DNA of 64,000 nt from Vespa crabro (GCF_910589235.1 NW_025813595.1:5720501-5784500), one strand, 5' to 3'. Positions 42,511 through 56,303 are shown, numbered from the stretch's first letter. The notes: generated from the sequence alone by a model not told the origin. Made by a program: numbers and translations.

Positions 42511-44298
42511 AATAACAATAATAAAGCGAATAACAATATTAATAATAAAAATAATAACAATAATGCTGATAATAACGATATATTCGATAATATTAATAAC
42601 AGTAATAACGATAATAACGATAATAACGATACTAAAGATATTAATAATAATAACAGTAACGATAATAACGATAACAATAAGAGTAAAAATAAATATAATA
42701 ACGATAAAAACAATAATATTGATAATAATAATAACGAAAATAACGACAAAAATAATAATAATAATAGCGAAAATAACTTTATAAACGATTAAAACGATAA
42801 TAATAATAAGAATAATAACGAAAATAAATTTATAAACAATAATAACGATAATAATTTTAATAATAATAGAAATAATAACGATATTACAATAATAAAAATA
42901 ATAATAATGACGATATTAACGGAAATAATAATCATAATAATAACGATAACAACGATAATAACAATAACAATAATATTAATAATAACGAAAGTATGGTTAA
43001 TAACTGTGACAACGATAATAATAAGAACATTTATAAAGGTAATAACATTTATAACGATAATTGTAATAATAATAATAACGATATTAACGATATCATTGAT
43101 AATAACGATAATAATGATAATAAAAATAATCAAAAAAAAGATAATAAAGATAATAACGGCAATAATAATAATAATATTAATAACGATAATAACGACGATG
43201 GCGATAATAGCGATAATAATAATAACAAAATTAACGGTAATATCGATAATAATTATATTAATAATAATAAGAATAATGATAATAATGATTATAACGATTA
43301 TAATAATATCGATAATAACGATAATAACCAAAACAATAATAAAAATGATTACGAAAACAACGAAAATAACATTAATATTAATAATAATAATAACGTAAGT
43401 AAGGATAATAACGGTGATAACGTTAACAATAATAACAATAATAATGACAATAACAATAATAACGATAATAGTAATAATAATAATAACGATAAAAACGATA
43501 TTAATATCAATAATAAGAACAATAATAACAATAATATCGAAAATGACGATAATAATAATAACAATATTAAGGATAATATCCATAATAATAATAATATTAA
43601 TAACAATAATAACAATAAAAACGATAATAAAGATAAAAACAATAATAATAATATCAATGTTAATAACAATAATAACGATAATAACAATATTCACGATTAT
43701 TACTTTAATAATAATAACGATAATGACGGTAAAATTAATAATAATAAAGATAATAACGATAATGTCGATAATATCGTTAATATAATAATAAGAAAAACAA
43801 AAATAAAGATTATATAGATAATAATAATACTTATAATTATAACAATAATTACGGTAAAAACGATAATAATAATAACGATAATAACGACTATAATAATAAT
43901 AATATAAGCAATAGTAACGATATTAAAGTTAATAACGTTAATAATAATAACAATAATAACGAAAGTAACTATAATTGTAATAATAAAGATAATTATAATA
44001 ATAATAGTAGTACCAATAATAACAACAATAACGATGACAAGACAATAACGATATTAACGTAATAATGATAACGATAATGACGTTAATAATAATATTAATA
44101 ACGAATATAATGATAATTGCGATAATAACTATAACAACGATAATATAGATAATAAGAACAACAATATTAACAATAATATCTATAATAATAATAATAATAA
44201 TAACAATAATATTGATAGTAAACATAAACACGACTAAATTAAAAACGATAGTAACGACAAGAATTATAATTATAATAACGATAATAACGATAATAACG

Positions 44299-44331
<33 letters not shown>

Positions 44332-45412
44332 TTGATAGTAAAAATAATAACGATATTGATGATAATAATAGTAATAATAATAACGATTATAAAGAAATTA
44401 ACAGCAATAACGATAATAATAATAAAATTTATAATGACAATTACGTAAATAATTAAACAATAGTAGCAATAATAACCATAAAAACGATAATATAAACAAT
44501 TATATTAATAACAATAATAATGATAATAATGATAATAACGATAATAATTACATAAATAAAAGTAATAATAACGATAATATCTATAATAATAATTATAATA
44601 ATAAATATATTGTCGATAAAATTAATTATAATAAGAACAATAATAACGATAATAAGGATAATAACAATAATTATGTTAATACCGGCAATAATAATAGCAA
44701 TAATAACGATAATAACGGGAAAAAATAATAATAGTTATAAATTAATAATGATAATTACGATAGTAACGGTAATAATAATAACCAGGATGATGACGATAAT
44801 AATAACAATATTAACGATAATAATGATAATAATTTAAAAACGATATTAATTATCATAATAATAGCAAAAATAACTGAAATAACAATATTAAAAAAAGCAA
44901 TAAAAACGATAATATCGATAATAATGAAACGATAATAATCTTAATAACGATAATAACGATAATAACGAGAATTACGTTAATAATAATAACGATAGTAACT
45001 CTAATAACGATAATAATGATAAAGATATTAGTTATAATAATAATAATAACGTTAATAGAGATAATAACGTTAATATTATTAACGGTAATAATGACAATAG
45101 TAATAATAATAATAAAGATAAAGACGATAATAACGTAAATAATATTAATAATAAAGGTGATACCGATATTAACGATAATAACGATAATAACGATAATAAC
45201 GATAATATCGATAATGACGATAACAATAATACCGATATTATCGTTAAAATAATAATAATAATATCAATATTAACGATAATTACGATAATGACGATAATAA
45301 TAGTAACGATAATAACGACAACAATTATATTATTAATAGCGATAATAACGATAATTATGATAATAACGATAATATCGATAATATTAATTAAAATATTTAC
45401 GATAATATCGAA

Positions 45413-45453
<41 letters not shown>

Positions 45454-45503
45454 TAATAGCGATCATAACGATAATAGCCTCAAAAATGATAACGATTATG
45501 ACG

Positions 45504-45548
<45 letters not shown>

Positions 45549-48500
45549 TAGATAGTAACAATAGTAATGATAATGATGATTATAATAGATATATTTATAA
45601 TAACTATAACGATAATAACGATAATAACGATAAAATTAATAAAATTATTAATGATAATTACTTTATTAATTAAAATAAAAAGAGCTATAATAACCATAAA
45701 ACCGATAATAGTGATAATAATAGTAATAACAATAATAACAATAATGAAGATAATAACGATAATAATATTAACGATATTAATGACAATATTAATAATAATA
45801 ATAACGGTAAAAACGATTATAACAATGATAATAATTATAATAATAATAATAATTATAATTGTAACAATATTAACAGTAGAAACGATAAAGACTATAATAA
45901 TAATAAAGCTTACAGTGAAAATTACTTTTATAACGAAAATAAAAATAATAATATTATCAATAATAACGATAAAAACTTTAATAACGGTAATAGTTATTAC
46001 ATATGTATAGATAATAACAATAATAACGATAAATATATTAACAATAATAACGTTAATAACGATAATAATAATCTTTATATTAACAATAAAAACGATTATA
46101 AGGATAATGACGATAATAAATATAACAATAATAACGGTATTTAGAATAATAATAGGAATAATAATAACAATAATAATGGTAATAACAAACATAACGATAA
46201 ATATAATAGCTATTATAACGACAATAACGAAAAAAACTTTAATAATAATGACAATAATGACCACAATAACGATAATTACGATAATAAAGATTACAAAGAT
46301 AATGATAATAACAATAATTACGATCATAAAGATAATAACAAAAATAATAATATTAATAATATTATCGATATTAACGTTTTTAACGATAGTAATAATAATA
46401 TTAATAGATATATTAAAGACGTTAATAATAGAAATAATTATAATTATAACGATAATAAGGATAAAAACGATAATAATAGTAATAAGAATAACGATAATAA
46501 TATTGCTAAAGAGAATGACGATGATAATAAAAATAATAATATTAAGAAGAATTATAAAGATAATAACGTTAATAATTATAATAATAATAACGATATTAAT
46601 GATAATAACGATTGTAATAAAAATAATAATACTGATAATAACGATAATATCGATAATAATATTAAAAATATAAACGCTAATAATGATAATAATTATAATA
46701 AAAGTAACAAAAATAACGATACTGATAATGAAATTAATAACAATAATTACGATAATATCGATCATAACGATTTTAACGATAATAACTAGAGTAATAATAA
46801 TATTAATAAAGATAATAACAATAATAATATATGGAATAATAATAATAATAACAATAATATCGATAATAACTATAATAATAGTAGTAATAATAACAATAAT
46901 AACGACAATAACGATAACGATTATAATAAAAACAATATTAACAATAATAATAATAGTAATAATAATAACAACGAGAATAACGATCATAACGATAATAATA
47001 GTAGTAATAATAACTGTAATAACAATATTAACGATAAAAATGGTTTTTACGATAATAATAATAACGATAATAACGATAATATCAATAATAATAATAACAA
47101 TATTTACGATAATATCGATAATAATAATAATAATAATAACAATAACAACGATATTAATTGTAATAATGATAATAACGTTAAAGAAGATATTAAAAAATAT
47201 AATAATAACGATATTAACGGAAATATTAATAACAAATGTAACGTTACCAAACGATAATAATATTAATAATAATAATAATAGTAGCGAAAGTAAAAATAAT
47301 AACGGTAACAACGATAATAATAATAATAATATTAACAATAATAACGAAAATAACAAAAAATTATAAATACAAAAATATCGATAATGACGATAATAACCGA
47401 TAATAATCGATCATATCGATTCCAATAATAACGTTTATAATTATATTATCGATAAAATTATCAACAATAATAACGATAATAACAATTATAACGATAATTA
47501 TAATAATAATAATATCGATAATAACGATAATATCGTAATAAAAATAATGATATAGAGATAATAATATAACAGTTTTAACGATAATAACGATTATAACGAT
47601 AGTAATAGTAAAAATTATAACAACAATAACGATAAAGAATAATTACAGTAATAACGATTATGACTATAATATCTATAATAATAATAAAGATATTAGCGAT
47701 TATAACTCTAATAAAGATAATAATAATAATACCAATAATAATGATATTAACGATAATAAAGATAATAATGATTATAACGATATGGACGATAATAACGGAA
47801 ATAATAATACTAACAATAATTACAATAATAACGATAATAACGATAATTATAATAATAATTATATCGATTATCACTATTTTAACGAAAATAACGATAATAA
47901 TAATAATAATAATAACAACACTGACGATAGTATTGATAATAATAATAACGATAATAAACATAATAACGAAAATAATAATAAAGATAATAAAGATAATAGC
48001 GATAATAACGATTACAATAATAACGATTAGGTCGTTATTGTCTATAATAATATGAACAACAATAACGATAATAACAGTAATAATAATAATATTAAAAAAA
48101 ATAATAACTATAATAAGAATAGTAACGATATTAATTGTGTCAATAATAAAGTTAATAATTATAACAATAACAACTGTAATAACGATAATAATGATAATAA
48201 CGATAATAACATAATAATAATAATATTAATAAAAAGAATAGCTGTAAAAATGATAATAACGATATTAATTGTACCAATAATAAATATAATAATTATAACG
48301 ATAATAATGAGAATAACGAGATTAATAATAATAATAATAACGATAAAAACGATAATAACGATCACAATAATAGCAATAATTACTATAATAACGATATTCA
48401 CGTTAATAATAATAACGATAATAGCAATAATAATAATAATACTAATAACGTCAGTAATGATAATAATAATAAGAATGAAAACGATAATAGTAATATTAAC

Positions 48501-49338
48501 AATAATAACAATAATAATAGTAATAATAGTAATAAAGATAATAAGGGTAGTATAGATAATAATATTAAAAATATTAACGATAATATCGATAACAATAATA
48601 ATAATAATAACAATGATTACGATAAATAGATTATTACTATAATAATAATAACATTGATAACGATAAAATTAATAATAATAATAACGATAATAACGATAAT
48701 AATAATAATGAACATAATAATAATAACAATAATAAAGTTAATAATAATAATAATGATATTAAAAACGATATAGACCAACATAACCATAATAATGGTAGTA
48801 ATAATTACAATAATAACATTAATGACGTTATAAATGTTATTGACGAAAATATTAATAACAATAATAACGATAATAACGATAATAACGAAAATAATGATAA
48901 TATCGATAATAATAATACTAATAATAACAATAATAACGTTAATAACAATTATAATAATGACCATAATAAGGATAATAACGTAAATAACGATAATAATAGT
49001 AACTATAATATCGATAATATCAATAATAACGATAATAACATTAATGATAATAATAATAATAATATTAATAATAATAACAATAAAAACGATAATAAGGATA
49101 ATAATAATAATTATGATAATAATACTAACGATATAAACGAAAATAACCATAATAATAATACATATTATAACAATAATAACAATAATAATGTTAATAACGA
49201 TAATAACGATAAGAATAAATCGATAATGACGATAATATTAATAGAAATATTAACAATATTTACGATAATAAAGATTATAAAATTATTAATAAATACAATA
49301 ATATAGATAATATAGATAATAATGATAATAACGATACA

Positions 49339-49373
<35 letters not shown>

Positions 49374-49405
49374 TAATAACGATAATAATAATTACAATAA
49401 TGAGG

Positions 49406-49442
<37 letters not shown>

Positions 49443-50807
49443 GCACGATGATTAGTATAAGATGGATAATAATAGTTGTAATAATAATAATATCAGATTG
49501 TAACAATAAAAATAATATTAACGATAATAAAGATAGAATCTATAAAAATAATAATAATAATTACGATAATATCGTTAATAATAATAATAATAATATCGAT
49601 AGTAATAATAATAATGATAATGATTATTACAACAGTAATAATAATAACGATTATAAAGATAATGAATATAATGAAGATAATAATAATATTATTAATGATA
49701 ATAACGTTGATAACTAATAAAATTATAGCAAAAATAACGATAATATCGTTAATAACGATAGTAATGACAATAACGATAATAATTATGTTAATATTTGCAA
49801 TAATAACTATAATAACGATAATAATAATAATTTCAATAACGATAATAAACATAATAACGACAATAATAATAATATTAACGATAATGTCGAGAAAAATATT
49901 AATAATAATAAAAATAATAAAGATAATAACCATAATAACGATAATAATGATAATAATAATATTAAGAATACTAACGATAATAAAGAAATAACTATAATTA
50001 CTATAATAACGATTATAATAATACCGATGATAACGATATTAGTAATAGTAATAATAACGATAATAACGCTATTTCCGAAAATAATAATAATAATAATAAA
50101 GACAACAACGTTATTAACGATAATGACGGTAATAATAATAAGAATACTAACGATAATAACTATTATAAAGATAATAACGATAATAATTATAATAATAATA
50201 GCAATAATGACGATAATAACGGTAATAAATATAACAGTAATAACGATATTAAGGAAAATAATAATAACAATAATAACGATAAGAACGTTAAAATCTTTAA
50301 TAATAATAAAAATAATAACGAAAGTAAGGATAATAAAGGTGACAACGATAATAATAACCATAATAACGATAATAACGATAATAACGATAATAAAAATAAA
50401 AATAATAATAACTATAATAAAAATAATAACGACAATAATAATAATAATAATAATAATAAAAATAATAATAACGAAAATAACCTTAATGACGATAATAATC
50501 ATAGTAATAATAACAATAATAACAATAATAACGATAATATGATAATAACTATAATAATATTAACTTTAATAAAGGCGAAATTAATAATAATAATAACGAT
50601 AATTACCATGATAACGATAATAATATTAATAATAATAAAAATAATAAAGATATTAACAATAAAACCGAAAAGCCATAATAACGATTAACATAATAACAAT
50701 AATAATGGTAATAACGATTATAACGATAATAATAATAATAATAATATCGATAATAAAGATAATAACGACAATAATAATAATAAAAATAATATTAATAACG
50801 ATAATAA

Positions 50808-50885
50808 CGAAATAATAATAATAATAATAATAATCTTAATAACGAAATAATAATAATAATAATCTTAATAACGAAATAATAATAC
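50808..50885. repeat. 29-bp tandem repeat breaking the triplet phase
   Basis: A unit beginning CTTAATAACGAAATAATAAT is repeated with a 29-bp spacing (C at 50835 and 50864), and a related partial copy lies upstream. A period of 29 is not a multiple of three, so each copy shifts the array frame. This is unlike the 42-bp tandem at 1127. Confidence 0.8.
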
Positions 50886-51586
50886 CAATAACGTTATTGA
50901 CGATAATAACGATAATAACGATAGTAATTATAATTATAACAACGATAATATCGATAATAACACAATTAAGATTATAATAAAAACGACAATAACGATAATA
51001 ATAATAATAATGATAACGAAATGAAAGATAGTACGATAATAGTAGAAATTAATATTATAACGATAATAATAGAAACGATAATAACGATAATAACGATAAT
51101 AATAATTACAATACTCAGGTAATATCGATATTAATAATAATAAAAATAATAATATCAATATTAACGTTGATATGGATAATAATAGTTTTAATAAAAGCAA
51201 TAATAACAATAATAACGATAATAACGATAATATCGACATTAACGATAATAACAATAACGATAAATTTGATAATATTGAATATAAAAAATAACAATATCAG
51301 CGATAATATCGATAATAATAATAATAATATTAACAATAATTACAATAATAACGATAATAATAACAATAATAACGTTAATAACCATATTAATAATAATAAT
51401 AATAACAAGAATAACGATATTAAATATAATAACAAGAATAATATTAGCGACAATAACGATAATAGCAATAATATTAATTACGATAATGATTATAATAACT
51501 ATAATATTAAAAACAATAATAACGATAATAACGATAATATCCTTACTAACGATAATAATAATATCAATATTAACGATAACACCGAA

Positions 51587-51621
<35 letters not shown>

Positions 51622-52230
51622 TGAGGATAATATCGATGACAACGAAAATAATATTAGCATTAGTATCGATAATAACAATAATAACGAAAATAACGTTAAC
51701 AATAATAATAATAAAAACGATAATAACGTTATCCACGATAATGACGATAATAATAATAACAATTATAACAGTAATAAAGATAATAGCGATAATAACAATA
51801 TCAATAATAACGATAATAACGATATTAACGATAATAATAACAATAATAATAATAAATATAATACCGATATTTACGAAAATAGCGATAAATACGATAATAA
51901 TAATAAAAATAGGAACGATGACATCGATGATATCGATAATAACGATAATAATAATAATGTTAACAGTAATAACGATAATAGCAATAATAACGATTTTCAT
52001 AAAAATATTAATATAGAAAATATCGATAATAATCATAACTATATTAACGATATTAACGATAATAATAATAATAGTAATAATAATAACAACGATAATAACT
52101 ATAATAATTATAATTATAATGATAATTAAGATAATATCGATAATAATAAAAATAATGACGATTATAATATTTATTATAATAACGATATTAACGATAATTA
52201 TGATAATAACGATAATAATAATAACGATAA

Positions 52231-52238
52231 TTTTTTTT
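52231..52238 (-). other. Poly(A) tail of copy B (T8 on plus strand)
   Basis: Eight T residues on the plus strand join array sequence AACGATAA directly to the 3' UTR. It is shorter and purer than the tail of copy A. One T may belong to the target, because the array continues GATAAT. Confidence 0.88.
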
Positions 52239-52513
52239 ATGGTCTGAGTATGCCAAACTTTATGCACTGTCCCAGGGACCCTAGAGGAACCCTTTACCAT
52301 TTGGGCCTCCGTTGAATTCCCTGGAGTGTTGGGCTCACGGTTGGAATAGGCATTACCGACTAAACTCATATCCATCCTATTGGCATAGTGAACTACCCGG
52401 CACCGTAATGTGACATTAATTCATGATGATGCCACTTCATCATGTCCCATTAATTAGGACTCCCACAATTTGGCTTTACGTGGCAGGAACTTGGTACAAC
52501 GTTGGTGGCACGT
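52239..52513 (-). other. 3' UTR of copy B
   Basis: About 275 bp between the ORF2 terminator region (TAG at 52514-52516) and the tail, homologous to 28362-28644 of copy A. The 25-bp block at 52281-52305 is identical in both copies. I see no open frame of note in the sense direction. Confidence 0.75.
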
Positions 52514-52854
52514 CTATGGATCGCCCAAATCTTTCTACTTTTTACGTAAGATTGCCCTCACGTAGCAGGCATCCCTGTTCCACTCCTTCTACCCTCGCAG
52601 CATTTTCTCGACAATGTTATCCGGAAAGATGTCTCCGAGCTCCTGCTCCGAGGAAAATCGTTCGGTGCTCCACCATGCACATATGAACCGGCGTCGTCGA
52701 CGGTTGAGTCGCCATTGGGACATTTGCCGTCTGCATCCTTCCTCATTTTTGCGAGGTAGGAGCAGAACAGACCATGCCCTGTCAAAAATTGTGTGAAGTT
52801 GAATTCGACCTCCCCCGCCTCCCGGTTTAACCAGGTGTCCAGCCGACTGACGAG

Positions 52855-53790
52855 TCAGGCCGTCCATCTGCCCCTAGGCTCCCGTTCCCATCTACTTTGC
52901 CAGGTCTCGATGATGGTAGACCTGGCGAGCCATGGTGCCTCCTCCTTACCCAAAGCGGACCATTGCTGGTTGACGAATTGTCTCTCCTGGGCTAGTAGAT
53001 CGATAGGGATTACCTCCGCTACCACTAGCACCGCGGGCTCAGAGACCGTGCGGTAGGAGCAAGCGATTCGGAGAGCGCCCCTCCTCTCTATCGCGGCTAT
53101 GCGCTTGCGATAATTCTCTTTTCTCAGCGCATCCGCCCAAATTTCTGCGCCGTACAATATCACTGCTTCGACGGCACGCATCAGTAATCGCCTAATGCAT
53201 GGTCGGGGGCCGTTGACCTTGGCCATATGAGTGCCCAGCGTGGCTACAACTTTTCCCGCCTTGACAGCCGCCCTTATTATATGCTCTCCGTAATTCAGTT
53301 TGCAATCGAGCATTATTCCAATGTACCTGACAGACGGCTTTGCCTGGACCGTCGCGTCTACTACGGTGAAGTTGCGCAAGGTGTTGATGCGCGTATTGGT
53401 TAGTAACACGATCTCTGTTTTCTGTGCTGCTAGGGATAGCCCGTGCTCTTCGATCCAGGAGATGACTCTGCGCATGACCTGGTTGAGCAGCAGTGGTGCC
53501 CCCTCTGTGTCTCTTACAGTTATGACAACTGCAATGTCGGCTGCGTACCCAATCAAGAAAGCGCCTTCATGGACTGCAATACGTAAGATACCGTCGTAGA
53601 GAATATTCCAGATATCCGGTCCTAGTATGGAGCCCTGAGCTGCCCCCGATGACAACTCCAAGCATTTTGGACCATCGCCAGTATAGTATTCTAGGAAACG
53701 CACGTCCAGATAATCCCCGAGTATTCGAAGTATGTACCCCGGAACTCTGAAATTACGATCCAGTGCTTCCATTGCCAAGTCCCACCTCAA
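52855..53790 (-). pseudogene. Reverse transcriptase palm-thumb fragment of copy B, YAAD mutant
   Basis: An open stretch of 311 codons covers the RT from just after motif A to the start of the C-terminal region. It retains SSGAAQGSILGPDIWN, the family QGS-LGP box that copy A has lost. Motif C reads GYAADIAVV in place of GYADDIAVV: the codon at 53539-53541 is GCC (Ala), so a catalytic aspartate is missing. Downstream are the thumb region and the RKRIAAIERRGALRIACSYRT block typical of this clade. The frame ends at TGA where copy A has CGA (Arg), a likely CpG transition. It cannot be an active polymerase. Confidence 0.87.
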
Positions 53791-53978
53791 GGAGTTGATG
53801 GCATTTCTCTAAGGTGGCCAGCAGACATAAAGGGCGGGAATGGTGATTCCCGCGTTCAGTCATTTTTGCAGCCTTGACAACATACTGAACTGCGTAGATG
53901 GTGGAGGGGCCAGATAGAAATCCATACTGGCGGGCAGCAAGATCCTCCGCTGCCCCCACGGCTGCTTGCAGCCGTAGC

Positions 53979-54338
53979 CTAAGAAGCTTGTCCAGGAGCT
54001 TGCCAGCCGTATCGAGCATACATATAGGCCTGTATGACGAAGCAGCCTCTGCTGGACCCATGCTCGATGATGAGCACAAGCTTCGCTTTCTTCCACGAGG
54101 CCGAGAAGATGCTCTCCCTGAGGCACTTGTTGTAGACGTTTAGGAAGAGCTCAAGGTGACTCTGCGCGACGGCTTTAATTACTTCCGCTGTAAGTCCGTC
54201 AGGATCTGGAGCTTTCTTGTTCCGCATAGAAGATGCGGCCCTGAGTAGCTCTTCTTCCGTAAATTGTGGCGCCTCTGTTATGCCAGGCGCAGCCATGCTA
54301 ATCTTTCTCTTCGGCTGTGAGGGGAATATAGTATGCAC
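53979..54338 (-). pseudogene. RT N-terminal fragment of copy B, before the 2-bp deletion
   Basis: The fragment includes ITEAPQFTEEELL, the intact KKAPDPDGL block and WKKAKLVLII. It then loses frame near 54064, where copy A has two more bases (copy A LIIKGMGPAE, copy B LIIEHGSS). The RT continues in the next frame (about 53820-54070) with MGPAEAASSYRPICMLD and ARQYGFLSGPSTIYAV. That second stretch is in turn cut by the 5-bp deletion near 53809. Confidence 0.82.
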
Positions 54339-55053
54339 GATCTATTCCAACGTCCTCGCGTCCTGAGGGATTCCTTGCGTTTGAATCCCCAGCTTGCGGG
54401 TGACGATATGATACGCTAATATCCACGGATTCTTATGGACTTCCATGCACAGATACTTCCAGCACCGTCGTTGACTGGCCATTATTGCCCACTTCAAAGC
54501 TTTTTTGGCCGCTTGATACTCTGCAGCAAAGGGAGCAGCGTCGAGTTCGCGTCTCTTCGCTCGTTGTGCCAAACGGCGAAGCCTTAAGCACTTCTTACGA
54601 AGATTTGCGATATCGTTCGTCCACCAGTATGCAGGATGCCTATGCCGTTTCGTGGTCTACTTTGGCACCGCTATCGCACTAGCCTTTTGGATGAGCTGCA
54701 TAATTGCTGCAGTAATCATCCTGTCTTTTGCTGGTAGCGATAGACTCACGGAAGCAATTTGAAGGGATCTCCAACCTTCTTCTACGACCGAAGATTCTCT
54801 CAATCCATTCTTGTTCCACCGGAGAGGTCTTTCTGCTCTTATCACGGATGGCCTCCTATCCTGTACATGGAATAGGATGAACTGATAGTCGCTCCTGGAA
54901 TAATTTTCAATTACCCGCCAGCTTGTGACTCTTACCACAAGTTGATCTTTGGCTAGAGAGTCGTCTGGGATCGTCTGTCTGTAGCCAGGCTTAAGAAAGG
55001 TTGGTGTCAAGCCTGTGTTGAGTATCTGTGTCGCTCTAGTCTCGGCGCCAACT

Positions 55054-55341
55054 TCATGATTCGTCTTCCTCTGGAATCCGGCCTGGCCTCCCCCATTCGA
55101 GAGCTTTGGCATTGAGGTCTCCGACCACAATGAAATCCCATTGCATTTTCCGCATCACGTCTTCCAGATCGACCAGTTTGGTCTGGAAGTTGTCTATCCG
55201 GTCGTTCGGGGTGAAATTTACACTGACATAAGTCGTCGAGTTGTGTCTCATACAAACGTATCCGCATCCGGATCCTTGATCCGACACATGTATTTGTCGG
55301 GTATCTGGGATCCAGGTGGCCGCGGTGCCCAATTTGTTTGC
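55054..55341 (-). pseudogene. Endonuclease core fragment of copy B
   Basis: This fragment begins just after the shared TAA (55342-55344). It carries GTAATWIPDTRQIHVSDQ, GYVCMRHNSTTYVSV and the box DFIVVGDLNAKALEWG with its catalytic Asp and Asn. It belongs to the apurinic-like endonuclease family that gives R1-group elements their target choice. The frame is lost near the EEDES end (about 55055), and the rest of the domain continues in another frame (54660-55060) to the mutated SDH box. The equivalent in copy A (31187-31483) has GELNAKALELG instead. Confidence 0.83.
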
Positions 55342-55472
55342 TTACCATCCTAATCCTGCTCTGTCCTGGTTCTGTTCTCTGATTAAAACGATATCAGCTT
55401 GTTTCTCAGAGCAGAGCTGGGTTAGAAGGTGATGCGCCGTCCTGCTCCTATTGAGATTACCCTGAAGTACTC

Positions 55473-56294
55473 TCATCCTGTTTTCCTCTTGTTGGCTGTT
55501 GCATGCGCCTCCTGGAAAGCTTTACAGGACCTTGATCCCGCTAGGTGCTTCTTAGGATCATCCTCGCTATTCGAGCACAAGAAACGAGTAGGTTCGCTGA
55601 CCTTGCAGTCTTTGATCTTGTGCCCTGTGCTACCGCAGAAGTGACAAAACTTTCTGCGTTCAGGGCCCTTGCACGAGGCGCTATAGTGACCGTAGTCCAG
55701 ACAGCGGTAGCATCGACTCACTTCCGTTCTTCGCCTAATCCTGCAGCTGACGAAACCGACCAGCACTCGGCCGGCCTTTAAGAGCTTCCCAGCTGCTTCC
55801 GCTTCTAGTCTGACGAGGGCTAGGCGTCGTTGTCTCGCGTTGGGGTTCGTCAATTTCACCTCTAATTTTCCCGCGTAGTCTGGCAGGGTCCTCTTTAGGG
55901 CCTCCTCGACTACCACCACGGATGTGCAACAATCGCAGTCCCGTATTTCGAGCGTAGCTCTTGGAAACAGTTCCGTGATGCTGCTTGTTTTTCCTACTAC
56001 TTTCCTCACGGTTTCAGCGAATGAGGCCCTGATATCCGCGGTGGTCCTTTTGAGTTCGAGGAAAACCACGCCGGTTCTGGTTTCCTGGACCGATCTAAGG
56101 TCTACCCCCTACGGCGGACGTCTTAAAGTGCTGGAGAACAGTTCCGACTACGTCTGCGTATGATTTACCATTATCAGGTTTCAGGAGGATCGCCTCCGGC
56201 CTCGATCTTTTTCTCGGCCTGTCTTCCGATTTGCTCGGCCCCTTTTTTTCCTCCTGTGGGTGTTTCGTTGTCTTCTTAGCTGGATTCTCCTTGT
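55473..56294 (-). pseudogene. ORF1 (gag-like, CCHC) remnant of copy B
   Basis: A clean open frame of 198 codons runs from 56069 to its TGA at 55473-55475. Knuckle 1 is C120-x2-C123-x4-H128-x4-C133 and knuckle 2 is C142-x2-C145-x4-H150-x4-C155, both intact. Knuckle 3 has lost its first Cys (Arg162) but keeps C165, H175 and C182. The first ATG is simply the first Met in this frame, because homology to copy A continues upstream to about 56294 in another frame (KSEDRPRKRSRP, GKSYADVVG). The break is at a run of five G near 56110, against four G in copy A. The stop overlaps the ORF2 start as ATGA. The protein would bind nucleic acid through its knuckles, but its N-terminus is missing. Confidence 0.85.
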
Positions 56295-56303
56295 TTATTT
56301 AGA

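Larger units (their letters stand above)
32737..52230. repeat. Degenerate GATAATAAC triplet array, segment 2
   Basis: Same composition, unit and orientation as segment 1, resuming without transition after copy A and running to the poly(T) of copy B. It contains the longest uninterrupted open frame of the window (minus strand, 45032-47356, 774 codons, almost all Ile and Val). This shows triplet phase held for over 2.3 kb but not a protein. Local features are listed separately: an off-pattern island near 34935, higher-order duplications at 39130-42510 and a 29-bp tandem at 50808. I see no host gene, tRNA or rRNA. Confidence 0.95.
52514..55476 (-). pseudogene. ORF2 (endonuclease / reverse transcriptase) remnant of copy B
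   Basis: ORF2 starts at ATG 55474-55476, which overlaps the ORF1 stop as ATGA (55473-55476). The first 44 codons (MRVLQGNLNRSR onward) are open and are followed by TAA 55342-55344, shared with copy A. The endonuclease continues in the same frame with DFIVVGDLNAKALEWG intact, then breaks near 55055. Its C-terminal SDH box reads SDYQF (Tyr codon 54885-54887). The linker has a TAG at 54657-54659, also shared with copy A. The N-terminal RT part (KKAPDPDGL intact) is cut by a 2-bp deletion near 54064 and a 5-bp deletion near 53809 that removes the motif-A Asp. A Cys-to-Gly change and a 10-bp deletion remove the C-terminal knuckle. Confidence 0.88.
52231..56294 (-). mobile_element. R1-clade non-LTR retrotransposon, copy B, 5'-truncated and dead
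   Basis: This is a second minus-strand copy of the same family as 28337-32736, about 4.06 kb, with the same order ORF1, ORF2, 3' UTR, poly(A). Similarity to copy A is patchy: blocks that are identical over 90-150 bp (for example 55200-55354 against 31351-31505 with one mismatch) alternate with clearly diverged stretches. The 5' edge lies near 56294, where alignment to copy A ends at about position 32445 of copy A, so copy B lacks about 300 bp more of ORF1. A 24-bp perfect palindrome follows the 5' edge. The 3' edge abuts GATAA of the array, as in copy A. Frameshifting deletions of 2, 5 and 10 bp and several stops make it non-functional. Confidence 0.9.

Noticed and set aside
45032..47356. Long minus-strand open frame of 774 codons, and similar long frames such as 1420-3033 and 11027-12370
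   Set aside because: The product is Ile/Val (or Ile/Thr, Asn/Asp, Leu/Ser) throughout with no domain, several frames are open at once, and composition equals that of the array. It is a by-product of the triplet repeat.
28337..56294. Target-site duplications flanking the two copies
   Set aside because: Short matches can be found on both sides, but any short word recurs by chance in this array, so none can be called.
28337..56294. The two islands as one element or as LTR retrotransposons
   Set aside because: Each island has its own poly(A) end and full ORF1-ORF2 order, no terminal repeats are present, and the islands are separated by 19.5 kb of array.
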